Source: Panax quinquefolius
Lineage: Eukaryota > Streptophyta > Magnoliopsida > Apiales > Araliaceae
Length of the DNA stretch: 64,000 bases
Direction: 5' to 3'
NCBI GenBank assembly: GCA_020205615.1
Contig: CM035160.1
Location: 123,657,605 to 123,721,604 of the forward strand
Both the position numbers and the translations under genes were made by a program. Below the pieces are notes generated by a model that saw only the letters and a list, made by a program, of their open reading frames with translations, did no database searches and had not been told where the DNA came from. Of this stretch, positions 34,500 through 46,396 are shown piece after piece; within the stretch, counting starts at the first letter, position 1; each line of letters starts with the position of its first letter.

Positions 34500-36040
34500 A
34501 ACCCCTTCTAAGAAAATTAGAACCAGGCGTGCTAGACAACTTCGTGATGAGTCTGAGGACAAAGTATCACTGCCTTCTCCACCCTCTCATCCCCTTGTTA
34601 CTAGAAAACTGAAAAGAAAGAAACCTTCTATCACGACCATCTCCTATAACTCATCCCTTGCCGAATCTAAAGCGAGTTTACCTTCTCCTCTACCGATTAG
34701 GACATCGACTGACACAAAACGATGAGAGATCAAAGAATCCTCCCCCGGATCCCCTCCGATGAACCTAATCCCTTTATCTATTTCATTGCACGATGTTCCC
34801 GAAAATTTCTATAGAGGTAATAACTTCGAACATCGTTCTAAATCTTCCATTTGCCAACATTGATATGTACTGTTTTCAAAACTCCCCACTTCAACATCTT
34901 CTTGAGTCTTATGGTATGTCCTCGCTAAGTGCCCATCCATCTGAGGCCTACCCAAAGTTGGTCCAACAATTATACATGAACCTTGAACATATTGGTGACT
35001 GCTATACTACTTTTGTGAAAGGAAAATCGTTGTTTTTTACTGCTATGGACTTAGGAAACATATTGTCCATTCCCTTTATAGGAGACTGTCCATTTACTCT
35101 TAAGGGACCTGTGTATACGCCTCTATCCCCTCTTGACCAACTTCAAATTATCATGACTGACCCCACTCTATCATCAGTCACTCTCCCAAAGACTATTGAG
35201 GTGTCTCCTATTGCTATAGTTCTTCATAAATTAATGCGATATAATCTTATTCCCCGAATTGGTGGTGGGGCTGACTTCACTTACCAGGATTTGGTTTTAG
35301 TTTCCTTGATAATGAAAGGAAAACCATTCAATTTCTCTCTTATAATGCTCAAACACATGATTAACTGCATCAAACACTCCAAAAAGTTTCTGCCTTATAG
35401 TTGTTTTCTCACAAAATTATTCAATCATTTTCAAATCCCTTTAGACACTGAAGGATTAATCATAATTACCGATTCCATCGATTCAGCCTATCTCAAAAGT
35501 GCTCATATTACACTGGTCGATGGCCAGTTCATGAGAATTGCTCCAAAAATTCCCCATGTCCCAAATTTCACTCCTCTTGTCTCACAACCTCCCCCTCCTG
35601 AGATTCTCACCCTTCTCCACACCATCACTACAAATCAAATCTCCTTATTACTACTGTTAAGGATATCCAACACCGTCTTTCTGTGCTGGAAAAAGGCAAA
35701 CCCCCTATCAGTCGCACTGAACTTCACACTATTTTTCACACCATGAAGGATGAGTTCATCGATCTTCAAGTAGGGTTCAAATTGCATACTCGGGCTATGG
35801 TAAAAGCCCTGCAGAGGAAAATGAATCGCAATACATTCCTAATAAGCATTACACTCAAATTCATCAGTAATTAGATTGGGACACTAGGATGATTCACTGA
35901 GCGGCGCATGAATGATCTCATTGAAGAGCTCCAGGCTGACCAAGTCTAATCTCGCATACCTGAGTGGCCACAGTGCAATTGGATGGCCGAATACCAAAGA
36001 GATTTCCTAGACTTGACTTTACCTCCTCCTACCTTCATCG
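34500..36040 (+). pseudogene. Envelope-like / plant transposon protein ORF downstream of copia pol
   Basis: The longest frame, 34793-35746 (317 codons), reads through a domain with SAHPSEAYPKLVQQLYMNLE, VKGKSLFFTAMDLGNILSIP and LHKLMRYNLIPRIGGGADFT. This pattern resembles the putative plant transposon protein domain (Pfam Transposase_32-like) found in the ORF after pol of Sireviruses, often called envelope-like. Upstream, another frame (34510-34725) is basic (TRRARQLRDE, RKLKRKK), like the N-terminus of such ORFs. A frameshift at about 35690 leads into 35683-35874, and a charged segment RRMNDLIEELQADQ near 35905-35945 may be the C-terminal coiled coil. The function is unknown; true envelope activity is not shown. 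Confidence 0.6.
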
Positions 36041-36594
36041 CACGTGTGACGCCCCCAAAAATAGGTATACATCACCCATCTTGGGTCGCCAGATACAAGG
36101 TACTGAATACAAATACAAACTTACAAATACAACTGTTGTGTAAAATACGACTTAACATATGCTGTGAGTTTGAATACAAATACTATCCTCTAGAGAGTAT
36201 ACAAACTCAAAAGGAGTCCTCATTACATTTATTATCACACTATTTCACAGAATAGTGAGGACTACTAATGCACCATCTAGGACCATCACTCTGTTTCCCC
36301 CGACTAGTCCCTGCTACATTCTCATTTCACAAGAAGAACAAATGAAAGAAAGGGTGAGCTCAACTAGCCTAGTAAGAAATATTATGACTAAGATAATGCG
36401 AATATAATTTATCGTTAGCCTTCAACAGAGTGTTAAACGATACAATATAACAACTATCAAGTTTAATCAGAGCGAACAAGAAATCCATTAGAAGAGTCAA
36501 GTAGAGAATAAAATCTACTATCTTCTATGATTTAAAAGGTTTTTCATCACTTTTATCGTTGGGACTCAGCTTAATAAATAATCCACATCATCGA

Positions 36595-36900
36595 ATCACC
36601 CCTGCACTACGGCCAAGGATATTCTTTAGTATCACGACCACGAATTATCCATGCACTACGACTTAAGATAATCATGTTTTCATCAATGGTCCTGATCATG
36701 CCATAAAATAATTCATCTTTGCACTACGGCCAAAGAGAATCCATAGCCATAATCATACCAAAAACTGTCCATCAATGCACTACGGGCCAATGAGGATTTT
36801 TTTCACATCATTTATAACATTACGGTTATGATTATACCGAATAATCCCTGGTCATAATCATACCAAGTCCATCTATGCACTACAGGCCACAGATGACTTT
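36595..36900 (-). repeat. GCACTACGGCCA-centred degenerate repeats in array LTR 1
   Basis: Five units of about 50-100 bp carry GCACTACGG(G)CCA or close variants (36605, 36653, 36722, 36778, 36877), interleaved with inverted blocks such as GGTCATAATCATACC. All lie in the transcribed part of the LTR. Each complete array LTR and the E3 LTRs have the same set. Confidence 0.75.
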
Positions 36901-37194
36901 AAACATAATATAAACATGAGGATGATGACAATGATAAAAGAATTCAATAAAACAAGTTCAAGAATTAATTTATCCAGGAACTGATAACGTTCAAATTGTC
37001 AACATGATACTGCTTTGTAGAGTAAAATTTAAGAATGCTAAGAAGAATATTTCCATGAAAAGATACTGGATGAAGCGCAAATATCAAGGCTATTCCACTA
37101 ATTTCATGGAGTATAGAAGTCAAAGTTTTAACCAACTAAGTATAATAAAGAATGGAATAGAAAAGAAATCACCATGCATGCGATAGATCAAATG

Positions 37195-37480
37195 CAGAAG
37201 GTTATTCCAATGTAATAATAAATAATAGAACGGTGTCCAACAGAAAACGCATGCACGTGATATTCAAACGAAATAATAAATAATGGAACTGTGTCCCACA
37301 GAAAAAGCGCATAGGCAGGATATTCTCGATAATAATAAATAATGGAACCCGGTCCCACAGAACGCATTGCATGAGCAGGATATTCCGGCCGAATAATAAA
37401 GAACATAATATTAGAAGAATGTCACCATGTATAGGTAGTAGCAGCGATATCTGAGTTATTCCAATGAATAATAAATAATG
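37195..37480 (-). repeat. Leader minisatellite of array LTR 1
   Basis: About five units near 60 bp share GATATTC..CGAATAATAAATAATGG and are homologous to the E3 leader repeats. Equivalent blocks are near 40175-40510, 49260-49600, 53285-53625, 56415-56750, 60425-60765 and 63555-63910. Most of the block is deleted in LTR 3. Confidence 0.8.
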
Positions 37481-37739
37481 AAATAACAAAAGTTCTCTTC
37501 ATGAATACAAAAGAAATAATACCCCTTTACGAGTAGTACAAAAATAATATCCCTTACATTTGAAAGAAGAGTATTACATTTGTAGGGGTGAGGATATACT
37601 CGAAGAAACTTGTACTACGCTCAAAGCTTTCTTAAACTCTAAAGAAATACGCTCAAGATTATAGAAGAAGAACTCTCTCTATAGTTCCTCTCTGTAGTTT
37701 CAAATTGAATTAAGTAAGAAATAATGAAGGAATGAGCTT

Positions 37740-37750
37740 CTATTTATAGA
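37740..37750 (-). promoter_or_regulatory. TATA box of array LTR 1
   Basis: TCTATAAATAG on the minus strand, just upstream of the GA-rich leader start. The equivalent lies at 40773-40783, 46737-46747, 49834-49844, 53877-53887, 56987-56997 and 61015-61025. Confidence 0.7.
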
Positions 37751-38259
37751 AGAATGGATCGCATAGTAACTAATTCATGAAACGGTCCAGTTGATTTACT
37801 TTTAATCGGACGGTCCATATTTAAAGCAAAATCTTTTAAATAAAATATAATATATTCTATTTATAATCTAACAAAACGAATAACTTTATAAAAGTATTTT
37901 GTTTTATATAAAAAGATTTTACTATGCAAAACACTATGCATACACTATGCAACACTATGCATAATAAAATATAATATATTCTATTTATAGAATAACTTTA
38001 TAAAAGTATTCTGCTTTTAGATAAAAAGATTTTACTATGCAAAACACTATGCGTAATAGAATATAATATATTATATTTATAGAATAACTTTATAAAAGTA
38101 TTCTGTTTTATATAAAAAGATTTTACTATTAAAAATTTAAACCAACGATCCATATTGATTTACTATTATAATTTCAACCAACGGTCTAAAAAATTAGCAC
38201 ATCTCCTCATGGAATAATATTGTACTCAAAAATGATTTGGACCGAAAAGAAATATATTT

Positions 38260-38665
38260 TTCGGGTGAATAGTACCCCGTGAATAGTACTTCAGGAATAG
38301 TACCCTGTAAATAGTACTCTGACACAAAAAGTGTCCCAAATACCCGAGTGAACAATACTAGAGTGAATAGTAATCGGGGAATAGTAACCCGTGAATAGTA
38401 CTCTGACACGAAAAATAACCCAAATACCCAAGTGAATAATATTCAGGTGAATAGTAATTTAGGTTAAGAGTAACTCATTAATAGTAACTTGTGAATAGTA
38501 CTCCGACACAAAAAGTTCTTCAAATACCCGAGTGAATAATATTCGGGTGAATAGTAATTTAGGTGAATAATAACCCGTAAATAGTAACTCGTGAATAGTA
38601 CTCCGACACAAAAAGTGCCCCAAATACTCGAGTGAACAATACTAGAGTAAATAGTAATCGGGTAT
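38260..38665 (-). repeat. U3 minisatellite GTGAATAGTA of array LTR 1
   Basis: Repeated GAATAGTA cores are spaced about 10-15 bp apart, with higher-order blocks marked by GACACAAAAAGTG and CAAATACCCGAGTGAA. Equivalent blocks are near 41298-41730, 47240-47630, 54378-54790 and 61519-61925. Unit number differs between LTRs. Confidence 0.85.
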
Positions 38666-38794
38666 TTTATGACAACTTGTCTACTTTGAAAAATTTTCAA
38701 ATATCACCCTTAACTTTAAACTTTTATCAATTTAACTATTTACCAAAATAGAAAAAATTGAATACTTTTATTTTATAAAATTCGGGGTCTCACA

Positions 38795-39139
38795 ATCTCC
38801 CCTCCTTATGAAATTTTGCCCTCGAAATTTACGTACGTACCTGATATTCGAAGAGATGAGAATACCTTGCTTTCTATTCGGATTGTACCTTCCCGGTTAT
38901 TTCATCTCTATCATGATTTTCCATTTCTCATCTCCTGTATTTCAAATATCATTCTAGAATATAGTTTCAAAATAAGGGTTAATTGACATACCACATAATA
39001 CCCCTATATTCTAACTGGCCAATTAAATAACAAATAAACTTAGGTAGGTCATACTAGCGAAGGAATTCTCCATCTCTCCCCTCCTAGTTCTTGTCTCACA
39101 TCTTAGCCAGGGATCATATCCCTAAGCTTTGATACCAAC
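38795..39139 (-). mobile_element. Array internal segment 1 (345 bp, no coding)
   Basis: On the minus strand it reads PBS TGGTATCAAAGC (39137-39126) two bases after the LTR, then a leader homologous to E3 up to about GACCTACCTAAG. A middle of unclear origin follows, then the 3' hairpin (38830-38811) and PPT AAGGAGGGGAGAT (38807-38795). All of gag and pol is absent. The cis signals for reverse transcription are intact. Confidence 0.88.
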
Positions 39140-41859
39140 TGTGACGCCCCCAAAATTAGGTATACATCACCCATCTTGGGTCGCCAAATACAAGGTACTG
39201 AATACAAATACAAACTTACTAATACAACTGTCGTGTAAAATACGACTAAATATATGCTGTGAGTTTGAATATAAATACTATCCTCTAGAGAGTATACAAA
39301 CTCAAAAGGAGTCCTCATTACATTTATTATCACGCTATTTCACCGAATAGTGAGGACTACTAATGCACCATCTACAACCATCACTCTGTTTCCCTCGACT
39401 AGTCCCTACTACGTTCTCATTTCCTGAAGAGAACAGTGAAAGAAAGGTTGAGCTCAACTAGCCCAGTAAGAAATATTATGACTAAGATAATGCAGAATAA
39501 ATTATCGTTAGCCTTCAACAGTGTTAAACTGATACAATATAACAACTATCAAGTTTAACTGCAGCGGAACAAGCAATCCATTAGAAGAGTCAAGTAGAGA
39601 ATAAAATCTACTATATTCTATGATTTAAAAGGTTTTTCGTCACTTTTATCGCTGGGACTCAGCTTTTAATAAATAATCCACATCATCGAATCACCCCTGC
39701 ACTACGGCCAAAGAGAATCCATAGCCATAATCATACCAAAAACTGTCCATCAATGCACTACGGGCCAATGAGCATTTTTTTCACATCATTTGTAACGTTA
39801 CAGTTATTATTATACCGAATAATCCCTGGTCATAATCATACCAAGTCTTGTTATGCACTACAGGCCACATATGACTTTCAACATAATATAAACATGAGGA
39901 TGATGACAATGATAAAAGAATTAAATAAAACAAGTTCAGGAATTAATTTATCCAGGAACTGATAACGTTCAAATTGTCAACATGATACTAATTTGTAGAG
40001 TAAAATTAAGGAATGCTCAGAAGAATATTTCCATGAAAAGATACTGGATGAAGCGCAAATATCAAGGCTATTCCACTAATTTCATGGAGTATAGATGTCA
40101 AAGTTTTAACCAACTGAGTATAATAAAGAATGGAATATCAAAAGAAATCACCATGCATGCGATAGACTGCACAGGCAGGTTATTCCAACAGAATAATAAA
40201 TAACGGAACCAGGTCCGGCGTAAAATGCATGAGGACATGTGATATTCCAATGTAATAATAAGGAATGGAACCAGTTCGACGTAAAACGCATGCAGATAAG
40301 ATATTCCAATGAATAATAAATAATGGAACAAGGTCCCACAGAACGCATGCATGTGATATTCCGGCGAATAATAAATAATGGAACCCGGCCTTAAAGGCAG
40401 AAATGCACGTATGGATATTGGACGAAATAATAAAGAATGTAATATTAGAAGAATGTCACCATGTATAGGGTAGCTCAGCAGATATCTGAGTTATTCCAAC
40501 AGAATATTAAATAAATGGAATAACAGAAGTTCTCTTCATGAATACAAAAGAAATAATACCCCTTACGAGTACAACAAATATTATCCCTTACATTTGAAAG
40601 AAGAGTATTTTGACTGGTAGGGCGAGGATATATTAGAAGAAACTTGTACTACGCTCAAAGCTTTCTTAAACTCTAAAGAAATACGCTCAAGATTATAGAA
40701 GAAGAACTATCTCTATAGTTCCTCTCTCTAGAGTTTCAGTGAATTCGTAAGAAATAATGAAGGAATGAGCTTCTATTTATAGAAGAATGGACTGCATAGT
40801 AACAAATTCATGAACGGTCCAGATTGATTTACTTTTAATCGGACGGTCCATATTTAAAGCAAAATCATTTAAATAAAATATAATATATTCTATTTATAAT
40901 CTAATAAAACGAATAACTTTATTAAAGTATTCTATTTTATATAAAAAGATTTTACTATGCAAAACACTTATCTGCGAACACTATGCAACACTATGAATAA
41001 TAAAATATAATATATTCTATTTATAGAATAACTTTATAAAAGTATTATATTTTATATAAAAAGATTTTACTATGCAAAACACTATGCATAATAGAATATA
41101 ATATATTCTATTTATAGAATAACTTTATAAAAGTATTCTGTTTTATATAAAAAGATTTTACAATTTAAACTTTAAACCAACAATCCATATTGATTTACTA
41201 TTATAATTTCAACCAACGGTCTAAAAAAATTAGCACATCTCCTCATGGAATAATATTGTACTCAAAAATGATTTAGACCGAAAAGAAATATATTTTTCGG
41301 GTGAATAGTACCCCATGAATAGTACTTCAGGAATAGTACCCTGTAAATAATACTCTGACACAAAAAGTGTCCCAAATACCCGAGTGAACAATACTAGAGT
41401 GAATAGTAATCGGGTGAATAGTAACCCGTGAATAGTAACTCGTGAATAGTATTCTGACACGAAAAATATCCCAAATACCCGAGTGAATAATATTCAGGTG
41501 AATAGTAATTTAGGTGAATAGTAACTCATTAATAGTAACTTGTGAATAGTACTCCGACACAAAAAGTGCCTCAAATACCCGAGTGAATAATATTCAGGTG
41601 AATAGTAATTTAGGTGAATAGTAACTCGTGAATAGTAACTCGTGAATAGTAACCCATGAATAGTACTCTGACACAAAAAGTGCCCCAAATACTCGAGTGA
41701 ACAATACTAGAGTAAATAGTAACTGGGTATTTTATGACAACTTGTCTACTTTTAAAATTTTTCACATATCACCCTTAACTTTAAACTTTTATCAATCTAA
41801 CTATTTACCAAAATAGAAAAAATTTAATACTTTTATTTTATAAAATTCGGGGTCTAACA
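39140..41859 (-). mobile_element. Array LTR 2 (complete, 2.72 kb)
   Basis: It has the same structure as LTR 1, with an empty target site where LTR 3 carries an inserted LTR. The outer end reads TGTTAGACC instead of TGTGAGACC. Some leader sequence near 39700 is missing relative to LTR 1. TATA at 40773-40783. Confidence 0.88.
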
Positions 41860-42204
41860 ATCTCCCCTCCTTATGAAATTTCGCCCTCGAAATTTACGTA
41901 CGTACCTGATATTCGAAGAGATGAGAATACATTGCTTTCTTTTCGGATTGTACCTTCCCGGTTATTTCCTCTCTATCATGATTTTCCATTTCTCATCTCC
42001 TGTATTTCAAATATCATTCTAAAATATAGTTTGAAAATAAGGGTTAATTGACATACCACATAATACCCCTATATTCTGACCGACCAATTAAATAACAAAT
42101 AAACTTAGTTAGGTCATACTAGCGAAGGAATTCCCCGTCTCTCCCCTCCTAGTTCTTGTCTCACATCTTAGCCAGGGATCATATCCCTAAGCTTTGATAC
42201 CAAC
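41860..42204 (-). mobile_element. Array internal segment 2 (345 bp)
   Basis: Same content as segment 1: PBS at 42202-42191, hairpin with perfect 8-bp arms AAATTTCG/CGAAATTT at 41876-41895, and PPT at 41872-41860. It has the same length and the same deletion junction. Confidence 0.88.
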
Positions 42205-42993
42205 TGTGACGCCCTCAAAATTAGGTATACATCACCCATCTTGGGTCGCCAGATATAAGGTACTGAATAGAAATACAAACTTACTAATACAACTGTCGTG
42301 TAAAATACGACTAAACATATGCTGTGAGTTTGAATAGAAATACTATCCTCTTGAGAGTATACAAACTCAAAAGGATTCCTCATTACATTTATTATCACAT
42401 TATTTCACAGAATAGTGAGGACTACTAATGCACCATCTAGGACCATCACTCTGTTTCCCCCGACTAGTCCCTGCTACGTTCTCATTTCCTGAAGAGAATA
42501 GTGAAAGAAAGGTTGAGCTCAACTAGCCCAGTAAGAAATATTATGACTAAGATAATGCAGAATAAATTATCGTTAGCCTTAAACAGTGGTAAACTGATAC
42601 AATATAACAACTATCAAGTTTAACTACAGCGGAACAAGTAATACATTAGAAGAGTCAAGTAGAGAGTAAAATCTACTATATTCTATGGTTTAAAAGGTTT
42701 TTCATCACTTTTATCGCTGGGACTCAGCTTAATAAATAATCCACATCATCCAATCACCCCTGCACTACGGCCAAGGATATTCTTTAGTATCACGACCATG
42801 AATTATCCATGCACTAAGGCTTAAGATAATCATGTTTTCATCAACGGTCCTGATCATCCCATAAAACAATTCATCTTTGCACTGCGCCCAAAGAGAATCC
42901 ATAGCCATAATCATACCAAAAATTATCCATCAATGCACTACGGGCCAATGAGGATTTTTTTCACATCATTTGTAACATTACGATTATGATTAT

Positions 42994-45900
42994 TGTAATG
43001 CCCCGAAATCCGGTCTATCTTCACACCCGAATTCCGTACGTCACGAGTACATCATTCATCCAACATACATCATTATATACTAAAACATAACAACATACAC
43101 TCTCAAATCCCAGGTTCTGGAAACCTTATAACCTCTTTCATTAGAAATAATGGTAATTACATTATTCATTTCATCTTACAAGATTTACTTTTATCCGCCA
43201 CCAAAGATACATAACAGTTTATTAAACTAGTCTATAATTCAATTCATCTTTCTAATTTACAAGTCTTCACTTGATCTTCTCGCTACCTTCACACTCTGAA
43301 TGACAATTCATCTAGAGACTGTTAGCTTGATCTTTACGGGATCCTTAAGTTCTTCTAACCTTGTTCGCTAAAAATTGTTTTTCATTTAAAGCAAGTGTGA
43401 GCATTAAATTGCCCAGCAAGTCATAACAGTTGAACAAACAACTTCAGAATTAAAACATTTCTTTAGAACTTCTATAACCGAACAAAGGTTATGAAGCAGC
43501 TTGAGTAATAGGAATAGTCTCGATTCCTATCATCTTAAAACATCAATCATTTTCTCTTTGAAATACTTTCATCCCTCTACCTTTTTCATACACATCTTGT
43601 CTGGCTAGAATCATTAGCACAGACTTAACAATAACGGTTCATGTATAAACAGAACATACTTGTATTGAACAACTCAATCCCAGAACAATGCATATCATAG
43701 AAACACCGAAGTGTTCAAATTGTGGCTCAAGGCCTCATACGTTCTACCACATTGTACAAATATCGCACATTCACACATAGACAGAGCTTCTCAAGTACAA
43801 CATCTGAGAAGTTTAAGAAACTAGCATTCATGTAATATGAATGAAGTTAGGAAACTTGCCTTACGCCTGAATACGACTTCGCCGAATCATTTCATTTCAA
43901 TTCCTATATAACACATAAGGAGAAAACATAAACACCAATTAGTCATATATTGAACTTACGCATTGGTTTACTTAACTTTAGTTCTTAGAGTTTGCGTTCT
44001 TGCAATATATGTTTACGCGACTAACTTCTTTTACCAATTTACGGCTTTATGACATACGGAGATGTCTTACTCATACGTTCATCATCTTGGATGATTTATA
44101 TTCTTATCTTCTTCTTATAACTTCTCTAGGACTCAGCACACACCGCGTCTCTACTAGTAGTCCATATGGTACTCTGAGTGGTTTCCCACAAACAACCAAC
44201 CAACAAACAAGTTCTCGTCACATCTACACTGCCATCACAGTGAGTTAGATCGGTTGCCAGTTTTGTATATACCTTCGCTCTCTGAAGGAATTGTTTAGCC
44301 CAGCTCCCATATGTCACCCATCAAAGGTTATGATTGTACCACAACCTAACTTCTCTTAACTTATACGAACAATTAAACTATAATGTTCGATTAAGTCAAT
44401 TTCTTATTCCTTATGGCTTTCTGAGAACTAAATATCATCCCTCCGGATTCATTCTTTATCGAATCACATTCGGCTTTCAATAATCTTATTACCGTTTGTT
44501 ACGGCTTTCTTGATAATTCATATACTATTTAATACTTTCGTTATCCATTATATGAACCCCATGTTCATTACTCGTTCTTACTGTCAAAGGCATACCAATC
44601 ATTGTAAGCTAAGACCAAGCGTCCATCGCAACGACGTTGCGTTCACAGCGTCTATACGCTTCACACTTATCTCTCATACATTTCCCCAAGAGTGAAAGCG
44701 TTAAAAGATCATCTCGGCTTTTTTCTCAACATCGGGCGCCAAGGTAAACGCCACTCGCTTTGTTATCTCTCGCGCCATTTGCACGAGTTTAGCGATCATC
44801 ACTCTGGCCCGCAATCGCCACGCCACTCTGAGCAGGTACGATCAGCCATGCGCCTGATCCCTAACCCTAGAATTTTTCTCTAAGTGTTAAATAAATTTTA
44901 AGATATTTACTTCGCGATCTCATATCTCCTTCGTTATAACTCGTAATGAGGTCATTCCAAGGCCACTATCTTCCTTATCTTATGTACTTTAATACCCCTC
45001 AGACAGAACTTCATTCTGAATCTGTTAACGTGCCATTAGATTGGCTTGATCTTCACTCTTCGTTCATTTTTACGTTTTTTTAATGCTCTTTGTTTGTTCG
45101 TCCATTATTCGATCATTCTAACTCGGAACTTGTTCGTTATTGAGTCTATGACTCACGTTTTCTATGTTCTATTACTTTTTTATGAAACCCTACACGTTCG
45201 GGTTCATTTATTAACTTTTTATTTCTCGTTCGTCTTTTACAAAATTTAGCCATAACTTCGTTATAGCTAAGTTTTAATCCGTTCTTCATGAACGTTTCTA
45301 CCGTTCCTAACCAAATAATACACATCTAACTTGTACGCGATGGTTTTAAATTTGTCCATCAACAATGTTCTTCGTGTTCTTTGCGTGTTCTTCGTTCGTT
45401 CTTCATTTTAATCGAAATTTTTGATTACGATTCCACTTTTTATTGGAATTTGATGTTATAGAATATTATTCCTGCCTTATTTCACCTACTTATTCATATA
45501 ATCCATTCGGATCGATCTAATTCATTACGAATCTTATACTTCCTTAAGAAATTTACAAACTAAACTTCTAATTTATTATTTCTTCATTTTCTTATGATTT
45601 CAACCATATGAAATCATCTCTAACCTTATCTACTTCTTATCTTCATTAAGTTATGTTTTTAAACATAAAAACTTAAAGAAATTTAAAGCAAAATAGGTTC
45701 CAGATTACCGTTCTTCTTTAATCCTCTTCCGTTATACAAAGCCGACGATTTGAAAGCTTTGCTATTACACGATCACTTTCGATCCGATCATTCATGCTCA
45801 TGCTCTTCCTTCTCCCTCCCATCTGACTTCTCTCTCTCTCTCTCAAGTGTGGGATTTTCAAAATCCACAAATAATGAAATAAGCTTAATATTTATAGATT

Positions 45901-46396
45901 TTCAAAGCTAAGGGCATTTTAGTCATTTCGCCCCCACCTCCTTACTATTCCCACCTCCTCGCACAACTTAGCCACCAAGTTTACTTGGCCACCACCCTTA
46001 CTTGGTGGCCATGTAGCCGCCCCACATGCCCATGGGTTGCCCATTGGTTATTACCCATCTGTTTACTAATCGGTTAGATCCGCGGTTTCTTTTCTTGGTT
46101 TGGGCCTTAACCCTAATTCTTATTGGGCCTATCTTGGGCTTGATTGCACAAAGAGTTGGGCTTGACATAATCTAAGTCCAATTAGATTCTACAAAGTCCA
46201 TGAACTCAAAGTTCATTAAGACTTATCGTATTCTACGCATCTCATTCTCGTATTCTCATATTTTCTTTGTATATAGCTCGTACGATATTCGTATTATATG
46301 TCGTAATAATCTTCGTACTATACACATATAATAATTCATATCATACTCATATCTCTCATGCATAATAACCCTAATTATTATACGTGATCATAAAAT
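42994..46396 (-). mobile_element. Inserted long LTR, copy a (right end missing)
   Basis: It begins on the plus strand TGTAATGCCCCGAAATCCGG directly after ATTAT, the target site. Promoter sense is minus, shown by TCTATAAATATT around 45887-45898. It is cut at about 46396, losing roughly 370 bp that copies b and c retain. It also lacks about 245 bp present in b (50571-50815). Its end sequence, TATA context and leader resemble the E2 LTR family. No PBS, PPT or coding sequence is seen. Confidence 0.8.
45828..45846. repeat. TC microsatellite in inserted LTR a
   Basis: A short CTCTCTCTCT tract near the TATA region, also present in copies b and c (about 51976-51994 and 59120-59140). Confidence 0.8.

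Larger units (their letters stand above)
31385..36044 (+). mobile_element. Decayed Ty1/copia element with Sirevirus-like layout, both ends missing
   Basis: A plus-strand copia pol (about 31497-34275) is followed by a long extra ORF region (about 34500-36030). The pol order is integrase before RT and RNase H, which defines Ty1/copia. The extra ORF after pol, with an envelope-like or plant-transposon-protein type sequence, suggests a Sirevirus. No gag and no LTR are visible. The left edge meets the truncated LTR G at about 31385 and the right edge meets the first array LTR at 36045. Confidence 0.8.
36045..38794 (-). mobile_element. Array LTR 1 (complete, 2.75 kb)
   Basis: On the minus strand it begins TGTGAGACCCCGAA at 38794 and ends TTTTGGGGGCGTCACA at 36045. 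It has a U3 minisatellite (38260-38665), TATA (37740-37750), a leader minisatellite (37195-37480) and degenerate GCACTACGGCCA repeats (36595-36900). It is non-coding. Confidence 0.9.

Noticed and set aside
38194..38700. Minus-strand frames with repeated YYS-VTIH peptides in the U3 block (also near 41230-41688, 47171-47664, 54308-54752 and 61462-61930)
   Set aside because: These are products of the GAATAGTA minisatellite, not genes.
39103..39350. Frames spanning the LTR edge and PBS (also 42168-42398, 55231-55490)
   Set aside because: They cross the LTR/PBS boundary in both directions and are repeat-derived chance frames.
44000..44883. Small frames in inserted LTR copy a that might be a host gene
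   Set aside because: They are short, overlap on opposite strands and recur only as non-coding copies in fragments b and c; there are no motifs.
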